Origin: Poecilobothrus nobilitatus
Lineage: Eukaryota > Arthropoda > Insecta > Diptera > Dolichopodidae
DNA: 64,000 nt
Assembly: GCA_947095535.1 (NCBI GenBank)
Contig: OX352773.1
Span: 107,429,685-107,493,684 of the forward strand
Reading direction: 5' to 3'
Shown here: positions 51,867 through 63,880 of the stretch, in pieces
Layout: each line of letters starts with the position of its first letter
Position numbering within the stretch: position 1 is the stretch's first letter
Program-made: the position numbers and the translations under genes
Notes under the pieces: model-generated
The model's database searches: none
Told to the model about the DNA's origin: nothing
The model's input: only the letters and a program-made list of their open reading frames with translations

Positions 51867-51885
51867 CTCTTCCTTCGTTAAAATT
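51867..51885 (-). promoter_or_regulatory. Internal (central) polypurine tract copy in pol
   Basis: Exact 19-base match to the 3' polypurine tract region at 49180-49198, located between the RNase H and integrase coding regions. Lentiviruses and Ty1 have a central tract that starts a second plus strand; the role here is inferred. Confidence 0.6.
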
Positions 51886-53780
51886 GAACGTCTCGGTCAA
51901 TATATTTATTTCATGTTCGTCCGTATTTATCCTACTGAGAAAATCGGCGATTTTATTTTCTTTCCCTTTCAGAAATTCAATTTTTATGTTATATTCCCCT
52001 AAAGACAAAATCCATCTTTGTAACCTGGGATTTAAGTCTTTACCTAAATATTTGGTATGTAACCATTTCAAAGCTTGGTGATCTGTTCTTAGTTCAAATT
52101 CTTTGCCGTAAATGTACGGTCGGAAATATTTTATAGCCCATATAACGGCTAAAAGTTCTTTTTCTGTAGTGCTATACTTAATCTCATGATTATTTAGGGT
52201 TCTACTCGCATATGAAATTGGATGGTTGTCTTGAAGTAGTACTCCACCTATTGCGTAATTACTAGCGTCTGTATTAAGTTTAAAAGGTTTGTTAAAGTCT
52301 GGGTATTTAAGAATGGGATGTGAAGTTATAAGAGTTTTTAATTGTTCGAAAGCGTTAATGTAAGAAGAGTCAAATTTGTTTATTTGAGTGTCTTTTTTCA
52401 AGTACTTCGTCATTGGTTGGGCTATTTTGGCATAGTCCTTTATGAACTTCCTGTAATAGCCAGTAATTCCTAGGAATGATTTGATCTGCTTTTGGGTAGT
52501 TGGCAGTTTCAATTCTACTATGTCCTTAATTTTCCTTGGATTGGGTTTAATTCCGTCTTTTGTTAGTACATGTCCTAAATATTCTGTCTCTTTACAGAAA
52601 AAGTTACATTTGTCTATTTGAATTTTTAAATTAGCTTGTCTTAGTTTGTTGAATATTTTATTTGTATTGGTTATATGTTCTTGAATAGATGTACTGAAAA
52701 TCAGTATATCAATTAGGTATATTACGCATATTTTATTGATGTATTCTCGGAGTACAGAATTCATCATTCGCTGAAAAGTAGATGGCGCATTTTTCAGGCC
52801 AAAAGGCATGCGAATATATTCGTAATGCCCGAAAGGTGTCGAAAAGGCAGTTTTCTTTTGGTCTTTTTCATTCACTATTATTTGGTGAAAGCCTTTCGCT
52901 AAATCCAATGTCGTAAAGTATTGTGAGCGTCCAAGTTTGTCAAGAATATTGTCTATATTTGGTATAGGAAACTTATCGTCAATTGTAATTTCATTAAGTT
53001 TCCTATAGTCTATAACTATTCTCCATTTTCTTATATTGGAATTGTCCAATTTTTTTGGTACAATCCAAAGTGGAGAATTGTAGGGTGAATTAGATTCTCT
53101 AATTATTCTTTGTTTTAACATGTCCTGGATTTGCTTTTCTATTTCTTTTTCATGAACTTGTGGGTAGCGGTATATTTTACTGTAAATCGGATTTTCATGT
53201 TTTAACTTAATTTCATGTTTAATTTCGTGTGTAAAGGTCAGATTGTCACCTTCACCGAAAAATAAGTCTTGATTTTTATTTAGTAAATCTTTTAAATAGG
53301 ATTTTTCTTCAGAGTTCAAATGTTCTTGATTTATTTTATTAAAGATTTCGTCTTTTATGTTATTGATTGGTTCTAAGTGATTTGCTTGAGCAATTTCACT
53401 GGGAAAATTTATATTTTCAAAAGGAATTTTATACTTGGAAAAAATTTCTAGAAACTGATTCTCAACGTCGACTTTTGACTGAAAAGCTATTAAGAAATTA
53501 ATGCCTATTATTGCATCATATTTTTCACTCTTGAGAGGGAATACTTTCCATTCTAAAGTTCCTGTTTTAATTAATTCTTTGGGGATAGGTGTAATAACTT
53601 TGTGTGTTACACTTTTTGGTCCACCTAAAGAATTATATGTAATTGGCTTATGCAAATTTAATATTTTATATGGTAATATATTAGGTTTTATGAGACTAGT
53701 GTCTGACCCTGTATCTATTAAACAATTAATTGATATTTTTTCAAATGTTAATTTAATAATTGGTAATCTATTTTCCGAGG

Positions 53781-54791
53781 CTAATTTGTAAAATTTACCT
53801 CTTGGTTCGTGTCATTTTCTTCGTTAATATTGTCTACTTCCATTGGTTGTTCTGTCCGATTATTAAAATTTTTATATTGTCCTGATCTATTATTTTCTGA
53901 GAAATTCTGTCTTCTAAATTGTCCAGTCGTTCTGTTATTTTGGTGATTGTTATTAGAAAAATTAGGTCTTGTCGTGTTTGGATTATTAAATGAATTTGGT
54001 GAATTATTGTTAGAACGGTAGTTATTATAAGAAGGATTTTTTCTTTGAAAGTTAGGATTTTCTTTTTTATTTTTTTCAACAACAAATTTATTAATATTTC
54101 CTGACTTATTATTTTTATTTAATTTGTATTCATTTTTTATTACTTCATCACTTAAATATATTTCTTGTTGACAAAAGATATTATCTAATTCGAATAAAGT
54201 TTTACTTTGATCTATTTGTAATTGCATAATTGGAATTAATTTTAATTTTAAAAGTTGAACTAATTCTTTGTCTATTGATTCATAAGTAAAACTTTCTTCG
54301 TTATCAAAATCACAAATTTCACTAGTTTCTGATTTAATGTTACTTAATTTATTAAATAAATCTTTAAGATTAAATACCTTATATTCCTTGGCTTGGAACA
54401 GGAGCTGATGTATTGTCTTTTTTGGTCTGAATCTCACTGAAAGAGTGTTGACAACAATGTCCCAATTTCTGCTATCTTCAGGTATTTCCAGGATGACATT
54501 TCTGGCTTTTCCGATGATTTTACTGTTGATAACTTTTTTCAAACAATATTGCTTTAGTTGGACATTGTTTTGTACACAAAGAGCTTCCACATCTTCAACT
54601 GCACTTAGAAATGATTTTAGTTTGTAGGAATTTTCACCAGAAAACGGTGTTATTTCGTTAAAGTTTCTGATAATTTGGTCCGGTGTTAATTCGAATACTG
54701 TTCGATTAACCTGGTTGAGTCTGCTGTTCTGCTCATTTAGTTGTTGTGTAAGTAAAGCAACTTGGTTGGTTAATTGTTCAATGGTTGCCAT
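53781..54791 (-). CDS. gag: Errantivirus Gag
   Basis: 336 codons from ATG 54791 (MATIEQL) to TAG 53781-53783. The frame is open further upstream, but only to a GTG, so the ATG is preferred. Residues about 5-35 form a short coiled coil rich in Gln and Leu. They are followed by a capsid-like domain beginning TPFSGEN and containing SFLSAVEDVEALC and the RFRPKKTIHQLLFQ region. The tail (last ~110 residues) is Asn/Arg/Gln-rich with no CCHC zinc knuckle, as I recall for several insect errantiviruses; RNA binding is then probably by basic residues. No internal stop or frameshift was seen. Gag forms the particle core. The stop overlaps the start of the pol frame. Confidence 0.88.
   Translation of the reverse strand: MATIEQLTNQVALLTQQLNEQNSRLNQVNRTVFELTPDQIIRNFNEITPFSGENSYKLKSFLSAVEDVEALCVQNNVQLKQYCLKKVINSKIIGKARNVILEIPEDSRNWDIVVNTLSVRFRPKKTIHQLLFQAKEYKVFNLKDLFNKLSNIKSETSEICDFDNEESFTYESIDKELVQLLKLKLIPIMQLQIDQSKTLFELDNIFCQQEIYLSDEVIKNEYKLNKNNKSGNINKFVVEKNKKENPNFQRKNPSYNNYRSNNNSPNSFNNPNTTRPNFSNNNHQNNRTTGQFRRQNFSENNRSGQYKNFNNRTEQPMEVDNINEENDTNQEVNFTN
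53790..53796 (-). promoter_or_regulatory. Candidate -1 frameshift slippery site at the gag end
   Basis: On the minus strand AAATTTT is phased as A-AAT-TTT in the gag frame, 2 codons before the gag stop. The -1 frame is pol, which is open across this point. This fits the X-XXY-YYZ rule. Confidence 0.6.
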
Positions 54792-55012
54792 ATTAGAATT
54801 TAAATTTCGATTTTGATCGAAAAATTTATTACGTTTTTTATAAATTTTGGATCGGTGTTTCTGCACAAAATTAATTTTTTAAATTTTGCTATGTTTCTTT
54901 AATTGATCCTTGTTTTTATTTATATATATTTTTTTTTATATATATAATATATTCGATTCGATTTCGCTGGATGTCTTTCTTTAGAAGTACATCCTACCGA
55001 CTGCGCCAGAAA
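54792..55012 (-). promoter_or_regulatory. 5' leader with tRNA primer-binding site
   Basis: The PBS, TGGCGCAGTCGGTAGGAT on the minus strand (55008-54991), starts four bases after the 5' LTR. It resembles the tRNA-Ser-type PBS of several insect errantiviruses (from memory). The rest is AT-rich leader with an A/T palindromic tract around 54915-54955. Confidence 0.8.
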
Positions 55013-55390
55013 CGATTTAATTCTTTTCTCAATTTAAAAAAACAAATTATTTTTTTATTTTATAATAAAACTTTATTTTAGCTTTTATTAAACTAAAAAA
55101 TAGAATTAATCTCTACTGTTAACTTTTATTAACTGACTTTCTAATTGCTAATTAATGTTTAATTAACTACCTAAATTTGCTAAATTTGCTGATGAAAGTA
55201 AAAACTGTTATTTCGTATAAAATATCACTTTTGTTAAAAAAGTAATATTTTATGTGGATCGTTTAAACTTCGATCGTTCATCGACTTTATTTCATAATTA
55301 TGCATTTCGATTTTGTCTGGAGGTGTCGGATTGCATATTATGTTGTCGGCATTTTTATATTTAGATGTTACAGAATATGGTAACGTAACT
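55013..55390 (-). repeat. 5' LTR of the errantivirus
   Basis: 378 bp. Same ends as the 3' LTR, with an extra 19-bp A/T-rich piece including ATAATAAAAC. The 61-aa frame across its outer edge is the env tail sequence within the LTR and not a gene. Confidence 0.9.
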
Positions 55391-56805
55391 CGCGTGACTT
55401 TTATTTCACAGGTAAACATATGTTTATTACGCGTTTGAATTTTTTTCCCAGGTAGGTAAAAAATTATTCGGCAAGGAAATAACTTTTTAATAAAAATTGG
55501 GAAATTATTTTGAATTGATGAAAAATAAGTTTTAATTTGTTTCCTATGTAAATAAATGATGATTCGTAAAATTCAACTGTACATTTTTTTTAGCAGATTC
55601 AATATTATTAATGTTATGTTTGTTTACAGTTTTTATTGCATTTACTTCTAATATTTTTGAATAAATCTACATATGTACATTATTTATAGACGTATGTAAG
55701 TTATCTATCCTGCAAACTTAAATTCATAAATTATAAATTCCGTTTTTTCTATATTACCTAAATTGCTCTGTCAAATAAACAAAAGTGTCAAATTACAATT
55801 CTTACAGTTATATATTTTTTTTCTTCATATAATTTTTACTGTCGCATAATTGCAACTAGTTATTTCCAACTGTACAAAATATGATAAAATATTATCCACC
55901 TGTACAAATTATTTATAAAATAAAAGTACAGCTATAATTGGGTCATTACTGAGTAAAGTTTATACCTATAAAACATAAAATTTTTTAAATTAGCTGTCAA
56001 TACAAAATTATGTTATTATGTAAATTAAAAAATTATGTTAAAGTAAATTATTGTGTTTTTATACCCGTACGATAGGAAAAATTTGATGTGTAAAATGTTA
56101 TTTAGTTCATTTTAATTTTTTTATAGTTCGTAATTAGTTAAACTTTATTCCTTCAGGTCTCATTAATAATTAATTTACAAAGAAGTTCTTTTACAATATT
56201 TGCCAAATTAATAACTTTTTAATAAAAATTGGGAAATTATTTTGAATTGATGAAAAATAACTTTTAATTTGTTTCCTAGGTAAATAAATGATGATTCGCA
56301 AAATTCAAACTGTACATTTTTTTTTAGCAGATTCAATATTATTAATGTTATGTTTGTTTACAGTTTTTATAGCCTTTACTTCTAATATTTTTGAATAAAT
56401 CTACATATGTACATTATTTATAGACGTATGTAAGTTATCTATCCTGCAAACTTATATTCATAAATTACAAATTCCTTTTTTTCTATATTACTTAAATTGC
56501 TCTGTCAAATAAACAAAAGTGTCTAATTATAATTCTTACATTTATATATTTTTTTTCTTCATATAATTTTTACTGTCGCATAATTGCAACTAGTTATTTC
56601 CAACTGTACAAAATATGATAAAATATTATCCACCTGTACAAATTATTTATAAAATAAAAGTACAGCTATAATTGGGTCATTACTGAGTAAAGTTTATACC
56701 TATAAAACATAAAATTATTTAAATTAGCTGTCAATACAAAATTATGTTTTAAATTAAGTTATTATGTAAATTAAAAAATTAAGTTAAAGTAAATTATTGT
56801 GTTTT
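55391..56805 (+). repeat. Satellite monomers between errantivirus and dispersed repeat
   Basis: Resumes in the D block (cgcgtgacttttatttcacagg) and passes through two A blocks. One scar lies at 56060. No gene supported. Confidence 0.8.
56060..56076 (+). repeat. 17-bp scar of a dispersed repeat
   Basis: TATACCCGTACGATAGG with the usual flanks, only 730 bp upstream of a full copy of the element in the same site context. Confidence 0.75.
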
Positions 56806-58193
56806 TATACCCGTATGATAGGATTGGGTATAATAAAATTATTCCTCTGTTTGTAACACCTCGAAATAAGCCAGCTAGGTATACCTTCAAAGGTATGGAT
56901 CAGATCAGAAAAAAAATCTAAGACGATTGAGCCATGTCCGTCCGTCCGTCCGTCCGTCCGTCCATCCGTCCGTCCGTCAGCACGCTAACTCAAAAACTAA
57001 GAAAGCTAGAATCTTGAAATTTATACAAAATAATCTGGCAGTAAAATGTAGGTTCCCTATTTTTTTTGGTTGAGTTCGGTCAAAACTTCGGGTAGCTCTC
57101 GAACAACTAACTTCTAGATCCCCACATTTTTTTGAAATAGAGCTATGAAATTTTAACTGCTGATACATCTCACAAAAATATTAATTTTATTTTTATAATT
57201 TTTTTTTTGTAGCCCCAACCGTTACGGAGCTACAACTCTTCAAAGGTTCAAAAAAGCTCTGCATTTGAATTGTTATAGCACAAGTTTTATAAGGTATATC
57301 TTCATTTTGAAAACGCCAAACGGTTACTACTTTTATTAGCTTTAAAATATATATACAATAAATATATATTTGTGGCATACGGTGTCTTAATTTACCGTTA
57401 TGCGAAACTCAAATTTTGCAAAATCCTTTAACCCTTCTATCTTCTAAACGGTTTAAGGTGGAAACTTGAAATTTTGGCAGAACTTAGATCTTTGAAAATA
57501 AGTATGAGTCATTTCAGAAATTTTTTTGTATCACTCCCCGTTTAGGATCTGTAAGGGATCAAAAATTGAAAATTTCCTATTTTTAAACACCTGTAACTTG
57601 AACACCTGTTAAAATTTTTTTGAAGGAATAAACAAAAATTAAAGCTTCAACAATATACTCTTACTTCTGTTAACAACTTTTTTTAATAATATATGGTTAC
57701 TTTATAATTGACGAAAGTGTTACTTGATTTTTTAAAATTTTCTAACAAATTTCTTCAACAAATTTTTGCATTTGTTTTCCTCGATAATTTGAAATTGTTG
57801 AGGATACAATGCGTAGTACAAAAAAATGTAAATAAATAAACAACATAACGGTTGCTTGAAGAATTTTTATTTATATGATTTTGATATACATGATATTATA
57901 TACTTATATAATATCATGTTTATTTACATATCGTATATGTCACTGATGAATGAATAATAAGAGTATAGATGTATATTATATAGCGCCGTATTTACATACA
58001 TATGTGTATTTTATTGTACTTATAGAAATTATTCTGTCAATGGAATATTTAAATATAATATAATATAATAAATAAAATTATATTTACTATTTTGTACTTA
58101 GTAAATTTAAAATACATTTACTGCGTAGTATTAAATGGTACTATAGAATATTTGAAAAAGTTTTGGATTGATAATCGTTATGTGGAAGGTTAA
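56806..58193. mobile_element. Fly-type dispersed repeat, copy 1
   Basis: 1.39 kb starting TATACCCGTATGATAGG, with inverted GGGTATAAT nearby, then GTAACACCTCGAAATA, CTAAGACGATTGAGCCATGT, a GTCC microsatellite (about 56936-56977) and CAGCACGCTAACTC. I recognise this style from flies (from memory). The remainder is AT-rich with no coding frame above about 63 codons, so the copy is non-autonomous. It ends at ggaaggttaa, where the satellite resumes. Confidence 0.75.
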
Positions 58194-60979
58194 TATTTTT
58201 GAATAAACCTACATATGTACATTATTTATAGACGTATGTAAGTGATCTATCCTGTAAACTTGAATTCATAAATTATAAATTCCGTTTTTTCTATATTACC
58301 TAAATTGCGCTGTCAAATAAACAAAAGTGTCAAATTACAACTCCTACAGTTATATATTTTTTTTCTTCGTATAATTTTTACTGTCCCATAATTGCAACGA
58401 GTTATTTCCAACTGTACAAAATATGATAAAATATTATCTACCTGTACAAATTATTTATAAAATAAAAGTACAGCTAAAATTGGGTCATTATATATATTTT
58501 TGAGTAAATTGAGTAAAGTTTATACCTATAAAACATAAAATTATTTAAATTAGCTGTCAATACAAAATTATGTTTTAAATTAAGTTGTTATGTAAATTAA
58601 AAAATTAAGTTAAAGTAAATTAGTGTTTTTTTTTATTTATTTTTTTCTTTTCAGCCATACTTCTTCTATTAATATTTAGATACTATTAATATCTTAATGA
58701 CTTTATGGTCAAACGCCGCTATATTACATAGCTCAACATTAATATTATGTATCTTGTTACAGAGATTGGTGAATACATCGTCGATTAATGTGGCTGATTT
58801 GTAGTTCTGGTTACATTCGTGTCATCAAGTATGTTAACAATAAGGGCTGTAACTCTATGTCGTATCAATGTATTTAACGTGCAATATATTACGTGCACTA
58901 AATTATATAGACGTGCAATAATTTTGTATTCGTCAGTGTTACATTTGCATTTTGCGCTATTATTGATTCCATCAGCAGGACATCTGATTCAAATTCTTCT
59001 TTAATTTTTGCTGTCGCATATTTGCAACTAGTTATTTCCAACTGTACAGAATATGATAAAATATTATCCACCTGTACAAATTATTTATAAAATAAAAATA
59101 CAGCTATAATTGGGTCATTACTGAGTAAAGTTTATACCTATAAAACATAAAATTATTTAAATTAGCTGTCAATACAAAATTATGTTTTAAATTAAGTTAT
59201 TATGTAAATTAAAAAATTAAGTTAAGGTAAATTATTGTGTTTTTTTATTTTCAGTGCTTGTGAACCTAAATTTGGCGCAGTCGGTATAATTGCCGACGGT
59301 AAAACAGCTTTCTGTATCTCGTAATTGAAAAAATTCTCTATTTTTTATGGATATGATTATTTCATTATTTATCCAACAGTTTGATCTAGACATGCATGAG
59401 CGAGTTCTAGTTGAGTCTGATTTGGCTCTTTTTAGTATTTCAATTAATGTTTCTATTTTTACGTTCGTTAACCGATTTCTGGCGATTTAGTTCATGTTCC
59501 TATAGTCAACCACGTTGTAGTTAGTCAATAACATACCAGTAATATCTTGATGACTTTATGGTCAAACGCCGCTATATCACATACATTAATATTATGTATC
59601 TTGTTACAGAGATTGGTGATCACGTCGTCGATTAATGTGGCTGATTTGTAGTTCTGGTAACATTCGTGTTATCGAGGATGTTAACAATAAGGGATGTAGT
59701 ACTCTATGTCATATCAATGTATTTAATAGACGTGCAATATATTACGTGCACTAATTTATATAGACGTGCAATAATTTTGCATTCGTCAGTGTTATCTACA
59801 TTTGCATTTTGCGCTATTATTGATTCCATCAGCAGGACATCTTATTCAAATTCTTCTTCAACGCGGTTTATGTTATTCTGGGTTTCCTTATTTTCGTATT
59901 ATTATTTGTTCCAATAGTTTATAAAGTTTTTTATTCAACCAGAAATTTTTTTATAAATTATTTATTTTGAATCTGTTATTGATTTGTTTTAATTTACACA
60001 AAAATTTCATATGTATATAAATTCATATGTGCCAATAGTTTATAAAGTTTTTTATTCAACCAGTAAAATTTTTTTTTAATTATTTACTTTGAATCTGTTA
60101 TTGATTTGTAAAACACAAAAATTTACACATGAAATTTACACAAAAATTTCATGTGTAAAATGTTATTTAGTTCATCTTAATTTTTTTATAGTTTGTAATT
60201 AGTTAAACTTTATTCCTTCAGGTCTCATTAATAATTAATTTACAAAAAAGTTATTTTACAATTTTTGGCAAATTCTACTTGCAAACATATGTTGTTACGC
60301 GTGACTTTTATTTCACAGGAAAACATATGTTTATTACGCGTTTGAATTTTTCTCCCAGGTAGGTAAATAATTATTTGTCAAGGTAATAACTTTTTAATAA
60401 AAATTGGGAAATTATTTTGAATTGATGAAAAATAACTTTTAATTTGTTTCCTAGGTAAATAAATGATGATTCGTAAAATTCAAACTGTACATTTTTTTTA
60501 GCAGATTCAATATTATTAATGTTATGTTTGTTTACAGGTTTTAGTGCCTTTACTTCTAATATTTTTGAATAAATCTACATATGTACATTATTTATAGACG
60601 TATGTAAGTTATCTATCCTGTAAACTTAAATTCATAAATTATAAATTCCGTTTTTTCTATATTACCTAAATTGCTCTGTCAAAGAAACAAAAGTATCAAA
60701 TTACAATTCTTACATTTATATATTTTTTTTCTTCATATAATTTTTACTGTCGCATAATTGCAACTAGTTATTTCCAACTGTACAAAATATGATAAAATAT
60801 TATCCACCTGTACAAATTATTTATAAAATAAAAGTACAGCTGTAATTGGGTCATTACTAAGTAAAGTTTATACCTATAAAACATAAAATTATTTAAATTA
60901 GCTGTCAATACAAAATTATGTTTTAAATTAAGTTATTATGTAAATTAAAAAATTAAGTTAAAGTAAATTATTGTGTTTT
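58194..60979 (+). repeat. Satellite monomers between dispersed-repeat copies
   Basis: One shorter and one full monomer, including a PBS-like motif at 59273. 59266-60060 closely matches 47340-48130. No gene supported. Confidence 0.8.
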
Positions 60980-62347
60980 TATACCCATACGATAGGATTG
61001 GGTATAATAAAATTATTCCTCTGTTTGTAACACCTCGAAATAAGCGAGCTAGATATACCTTCAAAGGTATGGATCGGATCAGAAAAAAATTCTAAGACGA
61101 TTGAGCCATGTCCGTCCGTCAGCACGCTAACTCAAAATCTAAGAAAGCTAGAATCTTGAAATTTACACAAAATATTCTGGGAGTAAAATGTAGGTTCCCT
61201 TTTGTTTTTGGTTGAGTTCCGTCCAAAACTCCGGGTAGCTCTCGAACAACTAACTTTTAGATCCCCACACTTTTTTGAAATAGAGCTATGAAATTTTAAC
61301 TGCTGATAGATCTCACAAAAATAATAATTTTGTTTTTATAATTTTTTTTTTGTAGCCCCACCCGTTACGGAGCTACAGCTCTTCAAAGGTTCAAAAAAGC
61401 TCTATATTTAAATTGTTATAGCACAAGTTTTATAAGGTATATCTTCATTTTGAAAACGCCAAACTGTTACTACTTTTATTAGCTTTAAAATTATATATAC
61501 AATAAATATATATTTGTGGCATACGGTGTCTTAATTTACCGTTATGCGAAACTCAAATTTTGCAAAATCCTTTAACCCTTCTATCTTCTAAACGGTTTAA
61601 GGTGGAAACTTGAAATTTTGGCAGAACTTAGATCTTTGAAAATAAGTATGAGTCATTTCAGAAATTTTTTTGTATCACTCCCCGTTTAGGATCTGTAAGG
61701 GATCAAAAATTGAAAATTTCCTATTTTTAAACACCTGTAACTTGAACCACTGTTAAAATTTTTTTGAAAGAATAAACAAAAATTAAAGCTTCAACATTAT
61801 ACTCTTATATCTGTTAACAGCTTTTTTTTTAATAATATATGGTTACTTAATAATTGACGAAAGTGTTACTTGATTTTTTAAAATTTTCTAACAAATTTCT
61901 TCAACAAATTTTTGCATTTGTTTTACTCGAAAACTTGAAATTGTTGAGGATACAATGCGTAGTACAAAAAAATGTAAATAAATAAACAACATAACGGTTG
62001 CTTGAAGAAGTTTTATTTATATGATATTGATATACTTATATACATGATATCATATACTTATATAATATCATGTTTATTTACATATAGTATATGTCACTGA
62101 TGAATGAATGATAAGAGTATAGATGTATATTATATAGCGCCGTATTTACATACATATGTGTATTTTATTGTACTTATAGAAATTATTCTGTCAATGGAAT
62201 ATTTAAATATAATATAATATAATAAATAAAATTATATTTACTATTTTGTACTTAGTAAATTTAAAATACATTTACTGCGTAGTATTAAATGGTACTATAG
62301 AATATTTGAAAAAGTTTTGGATTGATAATCGTTATATGGAAGGTTAA
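60980..62347. mobile_element. Fly-type dispersed repeat, copy 2
   Basis: About 95% identical by eye to 56806-58193 and joined to the satellite at the same left base. The GTCC run is contracted to about two to three units near 61110. Past ggttaa it continues into sequence absent from copy 1. Confidence 0.75.
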
Positions 62348-62560
62348 AATCTGCTTTTGAAGAATGTATAAACATATAGTTTGAATATATGTACAAGCCA
62401 CAGTTCTAGAAATTATAAAATTCACCCAAATTATTTTAAAATACTAAAATATTAAAAAATTAATATTGTAAGCAGAGTGACAGGCTGTGAATATACTAAC
62501 GGTTCGTACGTGTATCTAAGAGTTGACAAATGTAACTGTATTCTTCCTCGTTTTTATTAA
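62348..62560. other. Unique 210-bp segment
   Basis: AT-rich, containing AACGGTTCGTACGTGTATC. It is not found in copy 1 or in the satellite. It may be the true right end of the dispersed element, missing from copy 1. No gene seen. Confidence 0.5.
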
Positions 62561-63880
62561 TTTTTTTTCTTTTCAGTCATACTTCTTCTATTAATATTTA
62601 GATACCATTAATATCTAAATGACTTTATGGTCAAACGCCGCTATATCACATAGCTCAACATTAATATTATGTACCTTGTTACAGAGATTGGTGATCACGT
62701 CGTCGATTAATGTGGCCGATTTGTAGTTCTGGTTACATTAGTGTTATCAAGGATGTTAACAATAAGGGCTGTAGTACTCTATGTCGTATCAATATATTTA
62801 ATAGACGTACAATATATTACGTGCACTAATTTATATAGACGTGCAATAATTTTGTATTCGTCAGTGGTATCTACATTTGCATTTTGCGCTATTATTGATT
62901 CCATCAGCAGGACATCTGATCCAAATTCTTCTTCGACGCGTGGTAATCTTATTTTGGGCTTTCTTATTTTCGTATAATTGATTATTCCAATAGTTTATAA
63001 AGTTTTTTATTCAACCAGGAAAATTTTTTTTTAATTATTTACTTTGAATCTGTTATTGATTTGTTTTAATTTACACAAAAATTTCATATGTATATAAAGT
63101 ATATGTATATAAATTCATATGTGTCAGTAGTTTATAAAGTTTTTTATTCAGCCAGTAAAATTTTGTATTATGTTTATGTTTGTTACGCGTGACTTTTATT
63201 ACCCAGGTAAACATATGTTTATTACGCTTTTGAATTTGTTTCCCAGGTAGGTAAATAATTATTCGGCAAGTTAATAACTTTTTAATAAAAATTGCGAAAT
63301 TATTTTGAATTGAAGAGGAATAAATTTTAATTTGTTTCCTAGGTAAATAAATGATGATTCGCAAAATTCAAACTGTACAATTTTTTTTAGCAGATTCAAT
63401 ATTATTAATGTTATGTTTGTTTTGTATTTGTTTACAGGTTTTATTGCCTTTACTTCTAATATTTTTGAATAAACCTACATATGTACATTATTTATAGATG
63501 TATGTGAGTTATCTATCCTGCAAACTCAAATTCATAAATTATAAATTCCGTTTTTTCTATATTACTTAAATTGCTCTGTCAAATAAACAAAAGTGTCAAA
63601 TTACAATTCTTACATTTATATATTTTTTTTCTTCATATAATTTTTACTGTCGCATAATTGCAACTAGTTATTTCCAACTGTACAAAATATGATAAAATAT
63701 TATCCACCTGTACAAATTATTTATAAAATAAAAGTACAGCTATAATTGGGTCATTACTGAGTAAAGTTTATACCTTTAAAACATAAAATTATTTAAATTA
63801 GCTGTCAATACAAAATTATGTTTTAAATTAAGTTATTATGTAAATTAAGACATTAAGTTAAAGTAAATTATTGTGTTTTT
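62561..63880 (+). repeat. Satellite monomer
   Basis: Begins at ttttcttttcag followed by tcatacttcttc and runs through the full series of blocks to aaattattgtgttttt. No gene supported. Confidence 0.8.

Larger units (their letters stand above)
50536..53787 (-). pseudogene. pol: Errantivirus Pol (protease, RT, RNase H, integrase) with mutated RT active site
   Basis: The pol frame is open from about 53800 to 50536. There is no ATG at its start; it should be reached from gag by -1 frameshifting. The protease has DTGSD near 53720 and IIGINFL. Counting from the TTG at 53655, RT spans about 150-370 (LDLAKGF with Asp 251). The YxDD motif reads YLID at 313-316, so the first of the two catalytic Asp is Ile (codon at 52711-52713). 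RNase H has D463, E500 and D525. NFNEGRE at 591-597 is encoded over an internal polypurine tract. Integrase has a His/Cys finger (H739, H744, C774, C777) and D807, D859, E893. No premature stop was seen. Apart from the RT residue the protein looks complete at 1039 residues plus the protease N-terminus. Confidence 0.9.
48823..55390 (-). mobile_element. Errantivirus (gypsy-class LTR retrotransposon with env)
   Basis: A near-complete element on the minus strand: 5' LTR (55390-55013), PBS, gag, pol, env, polypurine tract and 3' LTR (49181-48823). The LTRs differ by one 19-bp indel and about three small changes, implying a fairly young insertion. Three-gene structure and an insect Env with a GLFNFIG fusion motif identify an errantivirus (Metaviridae). 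The flanks (…tactgtc on the left, cgcgtgac… on the right) are different parts of the satellite monomer and show no target-site duplication. Pol has a damaged active site and env a frameshift, so this copy should be inactive. Confidence 0.95.

Noticed and set aside
54445..54627. Plus-strand frames within gag, pol and env (also 50134, 51860, 53501)
   Set aside because: Shadows of the well-supported minus-strand retroviral genes.
55234..55419. 61-aa minus-strand frame at the 5' LTR edge
   Set aside because: It is the env-tail frame inside the LTR fused to satellite sequence, not a separate gene.
11316..62977. Recurrent 65-116 codon plus-strand frames (opening with LSRMLTIR-type sequence, some ending in a hydrophobic segment ILGFLIFVLLIVPIVYKV) as a tandem gene family
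   Set aside because: Copies differ mostly by amino-acid-changing substitutions and truncations (D/A, H/Y, S/L, D/N, R/S, T/I), few silent ones, and many start at non-ATG codons. That is the pattern of non-coding satellite, though a captured membrane-protein exon in the ancestor cannot be excluded.
9215..63364. Recurrent 70-102 codon minus-strand frames (MRIIIYLPRKQ...) as genes
   Set aside because: They span the doubled D-block motif, are conserved only because the units are recent copies, and are broken or extended at random in diverged monomers.
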